A stretch of 64,000 bases of DNA, taken from NCBI GenBank assembly GCA_963930775.1, contig OZ005697.1:310001-374000 (forward strand), given 5' to 3'. Origin of the DNA: Cliona cf. orientalis (Eukaryota; Porifera; Demospongiae; Clionaida; Clionaidae). Shown here one piece after another: positions 1 through 9,579 of this stretch (its first letter is position 1; every line of letters begins with the position of its first letter). The position numbers were made by a program, and so were the translations under genes. Under the pieces are notes generated by a model. That model had not been told where the DNA came from. It worked only from the letters and a program-made list of their open reading frames with translations, and searched no databases.

Positions 1-314
1 CAATTCTTTTCATTCCAAACAAAACACTGCAAACATTGGCCATATGTCTAGTAGTAGTCCACCAGTGGGTGCAGTGGTATGCTAGCTGTGCTGTGCTGGG
101 CCGGCAGTTTCTGTCGGAATCGACTACTTTCAATGACACTAACCCACTCTCACAAAAAACGCAAGCTGAAGGGGGGGCCCTATATAAATTTGACAGTATA
201 TATATGACACATACAGTGTGCAGAGAGAGAGAGAGAGAGAGAACAATGCAAGTATGTTAGTACTAGCATACGCACACATAATATTTTGAATAGACTACAT
301 AATGCAATGCAAGC

Positions 315-349
<35 letters not shown>

Positions 350-1195
350 TAGACTGATAGATATTTAATGTCACACAACAAAACACAGCAACCTAATTTT
401 GTCATGTACTGGCACAAATTACTCGAACGGATAGTTATACAAGAAAAATTAAGCACAGGCACATTACGTAATATATCCAGAGGATGACATCACAGTCGAT
501 GGTTAGTCGTAGCTGATTATTACAGGGTGGCGTGGTATGCTTACTTGAGGGTATAATATTATGGCTCTAGGCTCTAGTAACTACAAAATTTAATGTGTCT
601 CATAATAATTTAAATTTAATGATGTATTTCTCTACCGATGAGTGATTTTTACGTTACATTTTTGGACAGACTACAAATTCTATCGAACAACTGACGTCAC
701 AGTACGCTAAGAGTCGAACACTAAACAGCGATTGTTTTGCAACTAGCTACAAGATGCTGAACATGTGTACAGACAGGAGCAGGTGGGAGATGAAAAAAAA
801 AACCCCTCAAAAGAATGGTATGTTTTGACTAAACCACAACACATAGGATCTCTATGCTCCTTTGTTTTATAACCAGGATGCACAAACGGAATCCTCTGTA
901 TAATAAAAACTTTGATGCCACCTCTCTCTCCTCTGAAAATTGCTGAAACATCGAGCATTGGTACTTGTCATCGCACAATATTTCTACCCGATTCACACAC
1001 GCATGTATAAACTTCAATTTAAATAGGTGCTCGGCTATATATTAACACAGCACCATAATTATCTCTCAGGATACAGTGATACAGTCTACACAAATAATTA
1101 ATTAATATGAACCGTTTGCCCGAGATACCAAATTTCACCTGAAAAATCATCTCACTTCACCTCTATAAATTATATAGTAACTATAGTTCACTCAC
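1..1195. other. Left flank: introns or 3' part of the unidentified gene, with GA microsatellites
   Basis: No exon could be assigned with confidence. Two (GA)n tracts lie at about 222-242 and 318-346. The remainder is AT-rich sequence with short open frames that show no recognisable domain. Confidence 0.4.
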
Positions 1196-1370
1196 CAGTA
1201 GCTGGGTCGTCTTCAGGGAAGCCCATATCGACGTAGTTCTTTGGGCCGAGAGGGGGAGCCACCGAGGTCTTGGTGCCCAGAGTATTTCGCTTCCCCTTGG
1301 CCGTCTGTCTTCTCGAAGTGGCGTCAAGCGCGGGCCCCCCTCCGCCCGTGTTACTCGGCTTGTTCCCCAT
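1196..1370 (-). CDS. First coding exon of an unidentified gene, probably N-myristoylated (partial)
   Basis: An ATG at 1370 opens 58 codons, followed by a clean GTGAGT donor at 1195. The protein begins MGNKPS, which fits an N-myristoylation signal (Gly2, Ser6). It then runs through a basic, low-complexity stretch (SRRQTAKGKRN) to GPKNYVDMGFPEDDPATG. I do not recognise the family. The exon ends in phase 1 and the rest of the gene must lie to the left, within 1-1190 or beyond the window. One open stretch at roughly 746-948 on the same strand could be joined in phase after an acceptor near 950, but it has no recognisable domain and is not claimed. An intact ATG, open frame, codon-like composition and strong donor make a real exon likely; the function is unknown. 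Confidence 0.5.
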
Positions 1371-1988
1371 CTCTCTCTCTTTAAATCTAGAGCTCTAGCT
1401 CTCTTTGGCTGTGAGCTCCAGCGAGACTGATGGCTTCTTTAGGGTAAACAAAGTCAGACCACCTTGTCTCCCAACCTCGCGCGCTAGTCGGGGTTCGTTT
1501 TCAGCTGTCCGACGGTCGACCAAAGATGGCGCGATGTTTTCTTTCCCTCGCTACCGTGCGGCAGGATAGGTTGAGTCCAGGGCTGCTCGTAAATTCTTGG
1601 CGAGTCAGTTGCCAGAGAACTGCCTACTCTGTCAACACACACACACTATCGATATAATATCACAGCTAGTTCCCATGCATATTTTTGCTGTTTGGGCAAG
1701 GATCTAGGAGTGATCATCACGTGCACCACGGTACGACGATCGAGCAAAGACAGCATGCAGGTAATGGTCGTTACTTCACTGCGCAGAGAAGCAGCATAAT
1801 GCTGCATTGGATTTACAACTGTATTCATTTGCATGTAAAAATTATCTTGCTCAACATTAACCATAGGATCAGGTACTTATGGAATTCTGCATGTAAAATT
1901 TAATCATATTAGCCATAGGATCAGGTACTGTGGTACAGCAGATTGACAGGTTAATTAGAATTAGTAATATTATTGGCTATAAATTGCA
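1371..1988. other. Intergenic: promoter of the MGNKPS gene and downstream flank of pdxS
   Basis: This 618-bp gap separates two minus-strand genes. The right part of the sequence just above the MGNKPS start codon (about 1371-1620) is GC-richer and contains CT tracts and several CG dinucleotides, as expected of a promoter/5' UTR. The remainder is AT-rich and holds a short direct repeat (cataggatcaggtact at about 1862 and 1915). No gene is seen. Confidence 0.4.
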
Positions 1989-4668
1989 TCAGTTATCATG
2001 TGTGCTTTCCCTCTGCGCCCACTTCTCCGCAAGATTCTCACAGTTGAGACCAACCTGAAGAAATAAAACAGCAAAAATTAATACAAGCAACAGACTATAA
2101 TGCGTAAAAGTTTGTCGACCCTTTACCATAGTAGCTAATTTTAGGCGTTTTATGAGCATCATACTTGGCAATCATCTACTAATGTCATGTTACCATAGGC
2201 TCTCCGAGATCCTCGCTGACTTCTCCCAGCAGCTTGAAGTCAGAGTAATGGGTGACGGCCTGTACCATGGCCTTGGCCCTCTTCTCCGGGTTGCCACTCT
2301 TGAAGATGCCAGAGCCCACGAATACGCCGTCCACCCCCAGCTGCATCAGTAGCGACACATCCGCAGGAGTAGCTGGAGAATAGTGTTAAGATTAGTAACG
2401 ACGTTCACTGAATAAGACTCTAAGTAGGAATGACCCAGATAATATACTCCCATTATTGAAAATAATATTTCGCCATGCAAATAATAATATTATTCTGCAG
2501 GAGCAATATTATTATCGGGCAACATTATTGCTGCAAGTGAAGCTAAATACCGTATAGCTGGAAAATTTGGCGGGGAATTAAATTTGGCAGTTTGTTGGTC
2601 CATATCACAACCACCAAATTAAAATCCGCCAAAATTTCCTACTCGCATATAATACGTATGGCGATCCCGTACCGAACCGCCAAAATTTAATTCCCGCCAA
2701 TAATATTTCCGGCTATACAGTATTAGTATTAACTTTGGTAAAGAGAAGCATAGAATCACTATATTATAGGGTAAAGGTTGATCTTTATACTCACACCTGT
2801 AGGCAACCTCTCAAAGGGGGATTCAGATCAAGGATAAAGGACACTACGCATATTATTATTGTTCAAATAATACAACGGTTCCCTCTGTATACATAATATC
2901 ATACTTACCGAGTCCACCAGCTGCAAAGTTTACGACAGGCAGGCGGCCTAACTTGGCTGTCTTCTGCAATAAGTCCAGGGGCACCCCCAGCTGCTTAGCG
3001 TAGCCATACAGCTCCGAGGATTCCATTGATTGGGCGATCCTAATCTCTCTCTGGATCTGGCGAGCATGGCGAACCGCCTCAACTACATTGCCTGGAAAAA
3101 ATTTAACAAAAAGAATAAGTCCAATGAATGAGCTCCTTGACTTGAAATCAAGTTAGATTTTGCTCGTAGATAGTCATACAGTTCAACAAGATATGCTAAA
3201 CTAGACTGCTGTAGCTCTAACTAGGTCAAAAAGGATAATTATATAATTATATTATTATATTATTATAATTTGCATACCCCTAAATCTTAATGGTTAATTA
3301 ACCTGTTCCAGCCTCTCCTTTTGTTCTGATCATGGCCGCCCCCTCTGCTATCCTCCTCAGGGCCTCCCCGAGGTTACGAGCTCCGCAGACGAACGGCACT
3401 TTGAAGGGATGCTTCTCCACATGGTTCTCATCATCAGCGGGAGTCAGAACTGCAGCGAAACAATATTAAATTACATCAAGGGACACATGGCAACTCCATC
3501 AATGACATGCATGGCACCAACTTGTCTGCAGACCCCTTATTTCAAAGCTACTAGAACAAATTTTTTTAGCATTACACAGGGGTAGGTGTGGGAATGTCCA
3601 ATTTTGGTTGCTATGGAGACTTGACTGCTTCAATACTGCTCAACACCACAACGCTATTACTGACAAAATACTTGGTATTTTGATATTTCTGTTATTGTCA
3701 CGTTGCATAATAAAAATTCTCAATATCATCGTATATAGACCAGACTCATACTAGTATAGTATTATACAGCTGTCTCTATTAATAATTACGTAGCTGGGGG
3801 TGTGGCTTACCTTCCGATTCATCGATGAAGTCGACCCCCAAAGCCTCAAGGATCTGGGCCTCAGCAAAGTGGCCGATCCGACACTTGGCCATCACTGGGA
3901 TGGTCACTGCCTCCATGATCTCCTTGATTTTCTACAAAGAAAAAAAAAATCATTATTTACGAGTTTGTGAATAGAAATACTCGCAGTGGGCCTCACTCCA
4001 TGGCCAATTATCATCCTTTCTCTCAATGTGGGAATTGGTATGAGGAGACAATATACAAAAAAAAAAAAAATTAACGTGCTACCACGAGCATAACAGTACA
4101 GTACATGATGATACTTATTAACAATAAAAGCATGGGGAAATTCAACAATAATTATTGTAACAATAATAAATTATTAATTCAAGCATCGTCATCAGGAAAT
4201 AAAAAGAATAGATACAGATATCTATCGGTATTAAATCAAATTCTTACCTTAGGGTCGGCCATTCGGGCAACCCCTCCGTCCCTCCTGATGTCAGCTGGCA
4301 CCTTCTCCAGCGCCATGACAGCGCAGGCGCCGGCCTCCTCTGCTATGCGAGCTTGCTGGGCATTCACGACATCCATGATGATACCTCCCTTGAGCATCTG
4401 GGCCAGGCCTGCCTTTACAGTGAACGTCCCTTTAGCTTGCTGCTGCTGCTGATCTTGGCCCACCGCCTCGTTGTCACCGTCTATAAAGATCGGTTCAAGA
4501 GACGCAACAGCCATCATATCATAACAGATGTTTTTAGGTCGATTTTTTAATAGGACGCGCGCGAATAGGTACTAAGTACACCGGCACAGCTGTCGGTATG
4601 ATTTCATTAAATACTATACTGTACCTTTGTCGTTGAGATATCTACTTACCCCCTGCTGTGTTGGACAT
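1989..4668 (-). CDS. pdxS: Pyridoxal 5'-phosphate synthase, PdxS/SNZ subunit (7 exons)
   Basis: PdxS condenses ribose 5-phosphate and glyceraldehyde 3-phosphate with ammonia to make PLP directly; the ammonia comes from PdxT. Exons (minus): 4650-4668, 4248-4480, 3811-3931, 3303-3449, 2909-3091, 2194-2372, 1989-2054. They sum to 948 nt, 315 aa. The first exon encodes only MSNTAG, and its phase-1 donor joins exactly to GDNEAVGQ. A longer reading starting at 4517 would run across a good acceptor at 4481-4482, so I rejected it. Family blocks are seen in order: [37 protein letters not shown] (the lysine region of the active site), [41 protein letters not shown] and [11 protein letters not shown]. 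The length is normal apart from a short Gln-rich N-terminal extension. The start codon is 395 bp from pdxT on the opposite strand. Confidence 0.95.
2548..2722. mobile_element. MITE-like inverted repeat, TACCGTA family, copy 1 (pdxS intron)
   Basis: The element begins taccgtatagctggaaa and ends tttccggctatacagta, which are inverted copies. The interior carries repeated GGCGG/CCGCC-AAATTT blocks shared with copies at 12270 and 51909. It lies in the intron between pdxS exons 5 and 6. No coding capacity. Confidence 0.75.
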
Positions 4669-5063
4669 GGCTACCGGTGTTCACTCGTTCTGCAGTACAC
4701 ACGATCTGAGATGGGTCTGTTGAAAAGGCTGCGCGGACACGATCCAATCTCTCCTGGTGAAGCTCGCTAGCCTGCGTGCCACATGTACGGGCAATGAGCT
4801 GATCTGAGTAGGCATAGAGTGGGCGGGGCATGTGGTCGACTGATGCAACCTCACGTGGAGATTTCGTTTTTCCTGCACAACAAACGACCACAAAGGCAGA
4901 AGGCACACCATCGATCGAGCCGCTATAAAAAGACACTTCGATCAAGGATCTGTATTTACAATATTCAACATCGCGTCGAATTCATAATTAAATTTTAAAA
5001 AACATCCGAGATCAAGGTCATCAAGAGAGGAGCGCGGCTATTGATTAAAAATAAATAGCGACC
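4669..5063. promoter_or_regulatory. Divergent promoter shared by pdxS and pdxT
   Basis: Only 395 bp separate the two start codons, so both subunits are presumably expressed from this segment. A TATAAAA motif lies on the plus strand at about 4923-4929, some 135 bp before the pdxT ATG. No other element is asserted. Confidence 0.6.
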
Positions 5064-6050
5064 ATGTCGGCTGATAAGAAGGTGACCGTGGGCGTTCTTT
5101 GTATACAGGGAGCGTTCCTAGAGCACATCACCATGCTGCAGAAGATATCTGACGCCATTGCCAAGAAGAGTGACTGTACAGTTAAAGTGGTTGACGTACG
5201 AAAGCCTGAGCAGCTCTCTGGCCTAGATGGATTGATTATTCCGGGAGGAGAGAGCACTACGCTGAGCATTTTTCTCAAGAAGAATAACTTTGAAGAGGCG
5301 TTGAAGTCGTGGGCATTCGACGAGAAGAGTCCGGGTGTTGTGTGGGGTACATGTGCAGGGTTGATACTACTCTCGGACGAGGTCGCCGGCCAGAAGCAGG
5401 GTGGTCAGGCCACGGTGAGTACACCCCCTGCTCGTTTAGGTTAAATTAGTAGCAGCTGTTGACGGCATACTTCAATTAGAAAGGAAGCCAAGGAGTCTGT
5501 ACAAATAAATTTTTTGTGGTATATGTCAGTGATTTTTAAGCATGTATTAAACATTGAGGAAAAGGGCCTGGGATTGGAACAAGGCCAATTTTAACATTGT
5601 AAAATCACTGCATTTTTTACATTGCTTGTGTATGTACATTTCACTCTGTCGCCATGCAACCATCCTTGTATGCAGATCGGTGGACTGCACATTGAGTGCT
5701 CCCGCAACATCTACGGCCGCCAGATTAGCAGCTTCGAGTCAAAGGTCAAGCTCCACCTACCAATGGCCCACAGTAGCGGCAAGGGGGAGCCACACCCACC
5801 TGGCCACCTTGCCCCCTCATCTCAAAATGACGAAGAGTGCCATGGAGTATTCATAAGAGCTCCTGGTATCGTTAAATTGAATTCGCCAACTGTGAAAGTT
5901 CTAGGGACTCTGCGGGACGAGGAGAATAGCATCGTTGCAGTGCAGCAAGACAACCTCATAGCAACTTGTTTTCATCCAGAGCTGACAGATGACCCACGGT
6001 GGCACTTGTTCTTCGTTGAGCAGGTAATAGCAAAACGATTCTCTATATAG
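5064..6050 (+). CDS. pdxT: Pyridoxal 5'-phosphate synthase glutaminase subunit, PdxT/SNO (2 exons)
   Basis: PdxT is a class I glutamine amidotransferase that hydrolyses glutamine and channels ammonia to PdxS. Exons: 5064-5414 and 5676-6050, phase 0, 241 aa. The signature motifs are all present: VGVLCIQGAFLEH at the N-terminus, the oxyanion loop IIPGGESTT, the nucleophile motif WGTCAGLILLS (Cys), GGLHIECSRNIYGRQ, and the C-terminal FHPELTDD that supplies the His-Glu of the triad. The tail VIAKRFSI before TAG could instead be intronic read-through of a GTAATA donor after VEQ; this affects only the last eight residues. A somewhat extended loop (SSGKGEPHPPGH and onward) makes it slightly longer than bacterial PdxT. 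It is divergent from pdxS. Confidence 0.95.
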
Positions 6051-6204
6051 CAAAGTTGATGCATAGACAATCTAGTTATGTCATACACGGTGCATTTTAT
6101 GGCCTTGTCAACAAACATTATTTATAACTCCTTGATATTTATTTAGCAGAAATCATTAATGTTATGAATTATTATGATTTGGAAATTGCAGCATTTGATT
6201 GATT

Positions 6205-6822
6205 TTAACAGAAAGATACTAATTTTCTTCTCGCACTGTAGTCTGATCCAGCGCTGAACGAAACACTCGACCTTCTCCTCTCTCCCCCTCCTGCCGATCC
6301 CTCGTCCTCTCTCCTCTTTAGAGCACTCTTCTGCGGGCGTAGTAATCCGCTTCCAGCCGCACCACCTTGACTACCTCCAACCACACTATTCTTTCTTGGC
6401 TTATCTCCAACATCCAGTCTGCCTGATTTCGCCTCCTCAAATAGATCCGTGGTGTCCCTTATTGCAGGAGTCATTAGGCTCTTGAAGTAGCTACTGTCGC
6501 AAGTATCCATTCTGCTGACAACGCTCTTTCTCTCTATCTGTCTTCTCCATCCAGCACCTGTGCTGAAGCCGCCTTGGGCAGCTGATCTGGATCGTGCTTG
6601 AGACATTAGAAGCCTTCTTTCCAGTAGTTTAAGCTTAGTTGCAGCCACCTGTTGGTCTTGGGAGATACACTTCAGCCTGTGCTTTGTCTCTCTGTCAATG
6701 TCTCCCAAAGTCTGGTGCAGCATTCTCTCTTCTTTGTTGAGGGAATTTTGCACGTGTGATGGTAGCTGGAGAGTGAGTCCGTCTCTCCTTCCCTTCCCCT
6801 TGCCGCGAGCTCTCCCGGCCAT
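6205..6822 (-). CDS. Uncharacterised intronless protein, 205 aa, basic with a predicted coiled coil
   Basis: This is a single uninterrupted frame from ATG at 6822 to the stop at 6205. The N-terminus is strongly basic (MAGRARGKGKGRRDG). Residues ~25-75 (EERMLHQTLGDIDRETKHRL and onward) have heptad-like spacing consistent with a short coiled coil. The C-terminal third is Ser/Gly/Arg-rich and low complexity. I do not recognise the family and infer no function beyond a possible scaffold-type role. It is tail to tail with pdxT (154 bp between stops) and head to head with MVB12 (224 bp between starts); the tight fit to neighbours supports a real gene. Codon usage resembles the neighbours. Confidence 0.65.
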   Translation of the reverse strand: MAGRARGKGKGRRDGLTLQLPSHVQNSLNKEERMLHQTLGDIDRETKHRLKCISQDQQVAATKLKLLERRLLMSQARSRSAAQGGFSTGAGWRRQIERKSVVSRMDTCDSSYFKSLMTPAIRDTTDLFEEAKSGRLDVGDKPRKNSVVGGSQGGAAGSGLLRPQKSALKRREDEGSAGGGERRRSSVSFSAGSDYSARRKLVSFC

Positions 6823-7046
6823 TCCACTCCTCTCTGTGCTTGCTAATGATTACTGAGGTGAGAAAGTTAGCACTTCCATTGGGGTATGCAGACAATGCTG
6901 CAATTATGCGCATGCGCAATGCGTAGGTCATGTGGCCGTGGAGGACCACACCTCTCCTTGATTCGGTCACGTCAGTGTTTACACCGACAGTAGGGGGAGA
7001 TCCAAATCTATTCACTTTTAACCAAAATATTCACCACCCTTTGGGA
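6823..7046. promoter_or_regulatory. Divergent promoter between the unknown 205-aa gene and MVB12
   Basis: 224 bp separate the two chosen start codons. An in-frame upstream ATG for MVB12 exists at 6930; I preferred 7047 because MSSEEWDTL directly precedes the conserved domain and the upstream residues look like non-coding sequence. Confidence 0.45.
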
Positions 7047-7878
7047 ATGTCCAGCGAGGAGTGGGATACGCTGGACGACGCGATGGCCGATAAACTCATG
7101 CTCACGGACGTCGCGTTCGTTTCGGACAAGAAGAAACCGCCTCGTGACTACGAAGTCGTAAGTTGTTCCCTTGATCTCTTTCCAGCTAAAATTTAACAAC
7201 TTTTTCTGTTCAGATCGAGAACACGCACGATGGAAAGAAGGCCAACTTCCCCGAGGGTCGGCTGGGCATCACCACAGCCACGCGCTATCTCTGTTACACC
7301 AGAAAACAGCAATCTGAGAGGGTATATAGGTGCATGAAATTTAATATAGTAAAAAATTTGTTTACTCCCAATTTTATTTATACGCGTACTGTAAATTAGT
7401 AGAATTAATTGAGGCTGAAGACTTGTAACCTTCATCTTCTCCCCCCCCCCCCCCTCCTCTAGGGTTTTGTGGTAGTGTCTGACATAAAGGTGCTCCCGGT
7501 GACTGACCGACCGCCTCTCGGCTACCTCCCCGTCAACAACAACCTGGATGATGGCAACAAGACATTCAGTCACAAGCAGGTTCTCGTGCGGTTCCAGGCA
7601 CCAGACCAGGCAAAGGAAGCCGTTTCGGATGTTGTCGTACTCAGCGCTAACAAGAAAGAGGACGTTCCCAGCGGATTCAAACGACTACCGTGAGTGTTCC
7701 ACTACACTGTAATAATTGTACTCTTCATTGCCTTTTTCGTTGCATGCCTGTAGGGAGATTAATGGGTTCAGTATTTGCTTCAAGACAGGCCCTATGCCCA
7801 AGAAAAAGAACGGGAAGCAAGCAGGATCCTCCCTCTCTGCGGCAGCCAGCCCTGCCAAGGATAATGTTGAAACGTAAT

Positions 7879-7959
<81 letters not shown>

Positions 7960-8421
7960 GAGATATGACTTTTTTTGTATTCTTGTTGCTAGGATCTCTC
8001 GAGCGGGCTCTGTTTTTGCCTCCAAGAAGATTCGTTCTGGTGAGTAAACTTTTCTGAGATGTGTATCAAGTTTCATTAATTTATGTCCTCTTTCTCGTCC
8101 CCCGTCCCACCCCCCAAAATCAGCTGTTGACGGTGTGCAGTTCTCAGTTTCTAGTGAGTACGATATACAGCAACAAATCGTCCAGGTACGTATAATATGC
8201 TGAAATATCTTAATAAGAATTATTGAGCTTGGTCTATTACTTTCAATTTTCCCCCACCCCCGTAGTTTGCACTGGGAGACTTCAAATTTTTAACCCTCCA
8301 AGACATTGAAGATAAGGTAGATTGAATGATTGTTGTCTTTTGGTATAGTCTATCATTATTTTTCTCTCTCTTTCCTCAGTATGACTACGATTTCTCAAGA
8401 TGGCAGTCACTGGCTTCATGA
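7047..8421 (+). CDS. MVB12: ESCRT-I subunit MVB12 (MABP domain plus C-terminal UMA motif), 8 exons
   Basis: MVB12 is the fourth subunit of ESCRT-I, which sorts ubiquitinated cargo into multivesicular endosomes; its MABP domain binds membrane. Exons: 7047-7157, 7214-7321, 7463-7689, 7754-7873, 7993-8039, 8124-8185, 8266-8316, 8380-8421, giving 255 aa. The MABP domain spans about residues 18-155 (start VAFVSDKKKPPRDYEVIEN, then RGFVVVSDIKVLPVTDRPPLG, and EINGFSICFKTG). A basic Ser-rich linker follows (GPMPKKKNGKQAG, ISRAGSVFASKKIRS). The C-terminus VDGVQFSVSSEYDIQ followed by FALGDFKFLTLQDIEDKYDY matches the pattern of vertebrate MVB12A/B, where this region binds the ESCRT-I core. Intron 4 contains adjacent (GT)n and (GA)n tracts. 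Assignment to A or B is not possible for a non-vertebrate. Confidence 0.9.
7880..7956. repeat. (GT)n-(GA)n microsatellite in MVB12 intron 4
   Basis: About 12 GT repeats are followed by about 27 GA repeats, starting a few bases after the exon 4 donor. Confidence 0.95.
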
Positions 8422-8589
8422 ACAATCTTGTCGATAATTAATTTTTATGTATATAGCTGTGTGTGTCATGGTGATATAGTGCTATATTATTGTCTCTATT
8501 TATCCGAAATTATATCAACTTCTGTGTCAAAATTGCTGCCTGTGGGGTCAGAGGTTATCAAGGCCCCTACTCGCTGTTGGCGATCGATC

Positions 8590-9535
8590 ATGGCGGAGTC
8601 GAGCTATCCTTCCGCGGCCTCTGGCTCTGCCACAGAGGCGCGAACGAATCGCGAGTCCATTAAGGTCAACTTCGATAAAGTCAAGAAATTTGCAACGACG
8701 AACTTCACTCGAGCGAGACAGGTGAAAAAAAAAAAAAAAATCGCACTAACAACCACGCCCCCTTTTATAACATTTCTTCTTCTCTCTCTCTTTAGTTCGT
8801 GACGGAGAAAACCGGCAAGGCCGAGGGCGTGACGGAGTATGATTCAGAGTTTGAGGATCTATGTCAGCAGCTGGATCAGATTAAACTTGCCACAGAGCAC
8901 ATGCTCACTCATGTGGAGGCGATCGTTCAACCAAACCCAAGTACGACATTGATGTTCAATATTATCATGACCAGCTCTATCAGTTGGCCTGCCTCTTTGA
9001 TAATGTGTGCACTACATGCAAAATGGCCAACTCAAAACTATATTTATTTATAAACCTTTGGTCATAGAGACGGTATAACTTCTTTCTTTGTTTCCTGACT
9101 TGGCTAGTGCACCATGTAACTTGACTAGCTTCCACCATAATGTAGTAATACATGAATACATGACAAGACCCTCCAAATACATTAGCTGGCTAACTATTTT
9201 ATGTACTACCCACTCACAGGTGTACCCTAGTTTTTCAGTGAAGCCTCTGGACGATAGCACAAATTATCCAATGATTCATAATATTGGATGTCGTTGGCTC
9301 TATAAGTATAAAATAATATTACATGCCCATCATTGATTTTTATTGCAGATATTCGTTTGGAAGATTGGACCCTGACGAAACTCAACCGTCCCAAGCCAGT
9401 TCGCTCCAACCCCCACTTCTTTCTTAGCGCTGAGCTGACTCGAGCGGCGCAGTCATTTGGAGAGTCAACCCAGTATGGTGAGCGAGACAGTGATGGGAGG
9501 GAGGGAGAGAGAAAGAGAGAGAGAGAAAGAGAAAA

Positions 9536-9579
<44 letters not shown>

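Noticed and set aside
4236..4517. pdxS start at the ATG at 4517
   Set aside because: An acceptor at 4481-4482 joins in phase to a tiny upstream exon with a perfect GTAAGT donor; the extra residues are not family-like.
4646..4945. 99-aa frame in the pdxS/pdxT spacer
   Set aside because: No family resemblance; it overlaps the first pdxS exon in another frame.
1989..6050. pdxS/pdxT as bacterial contamination or a symbiont fragment
   Set aside because: Both genes have spliceosomal introns with correct phases and are flanked by animal genes.
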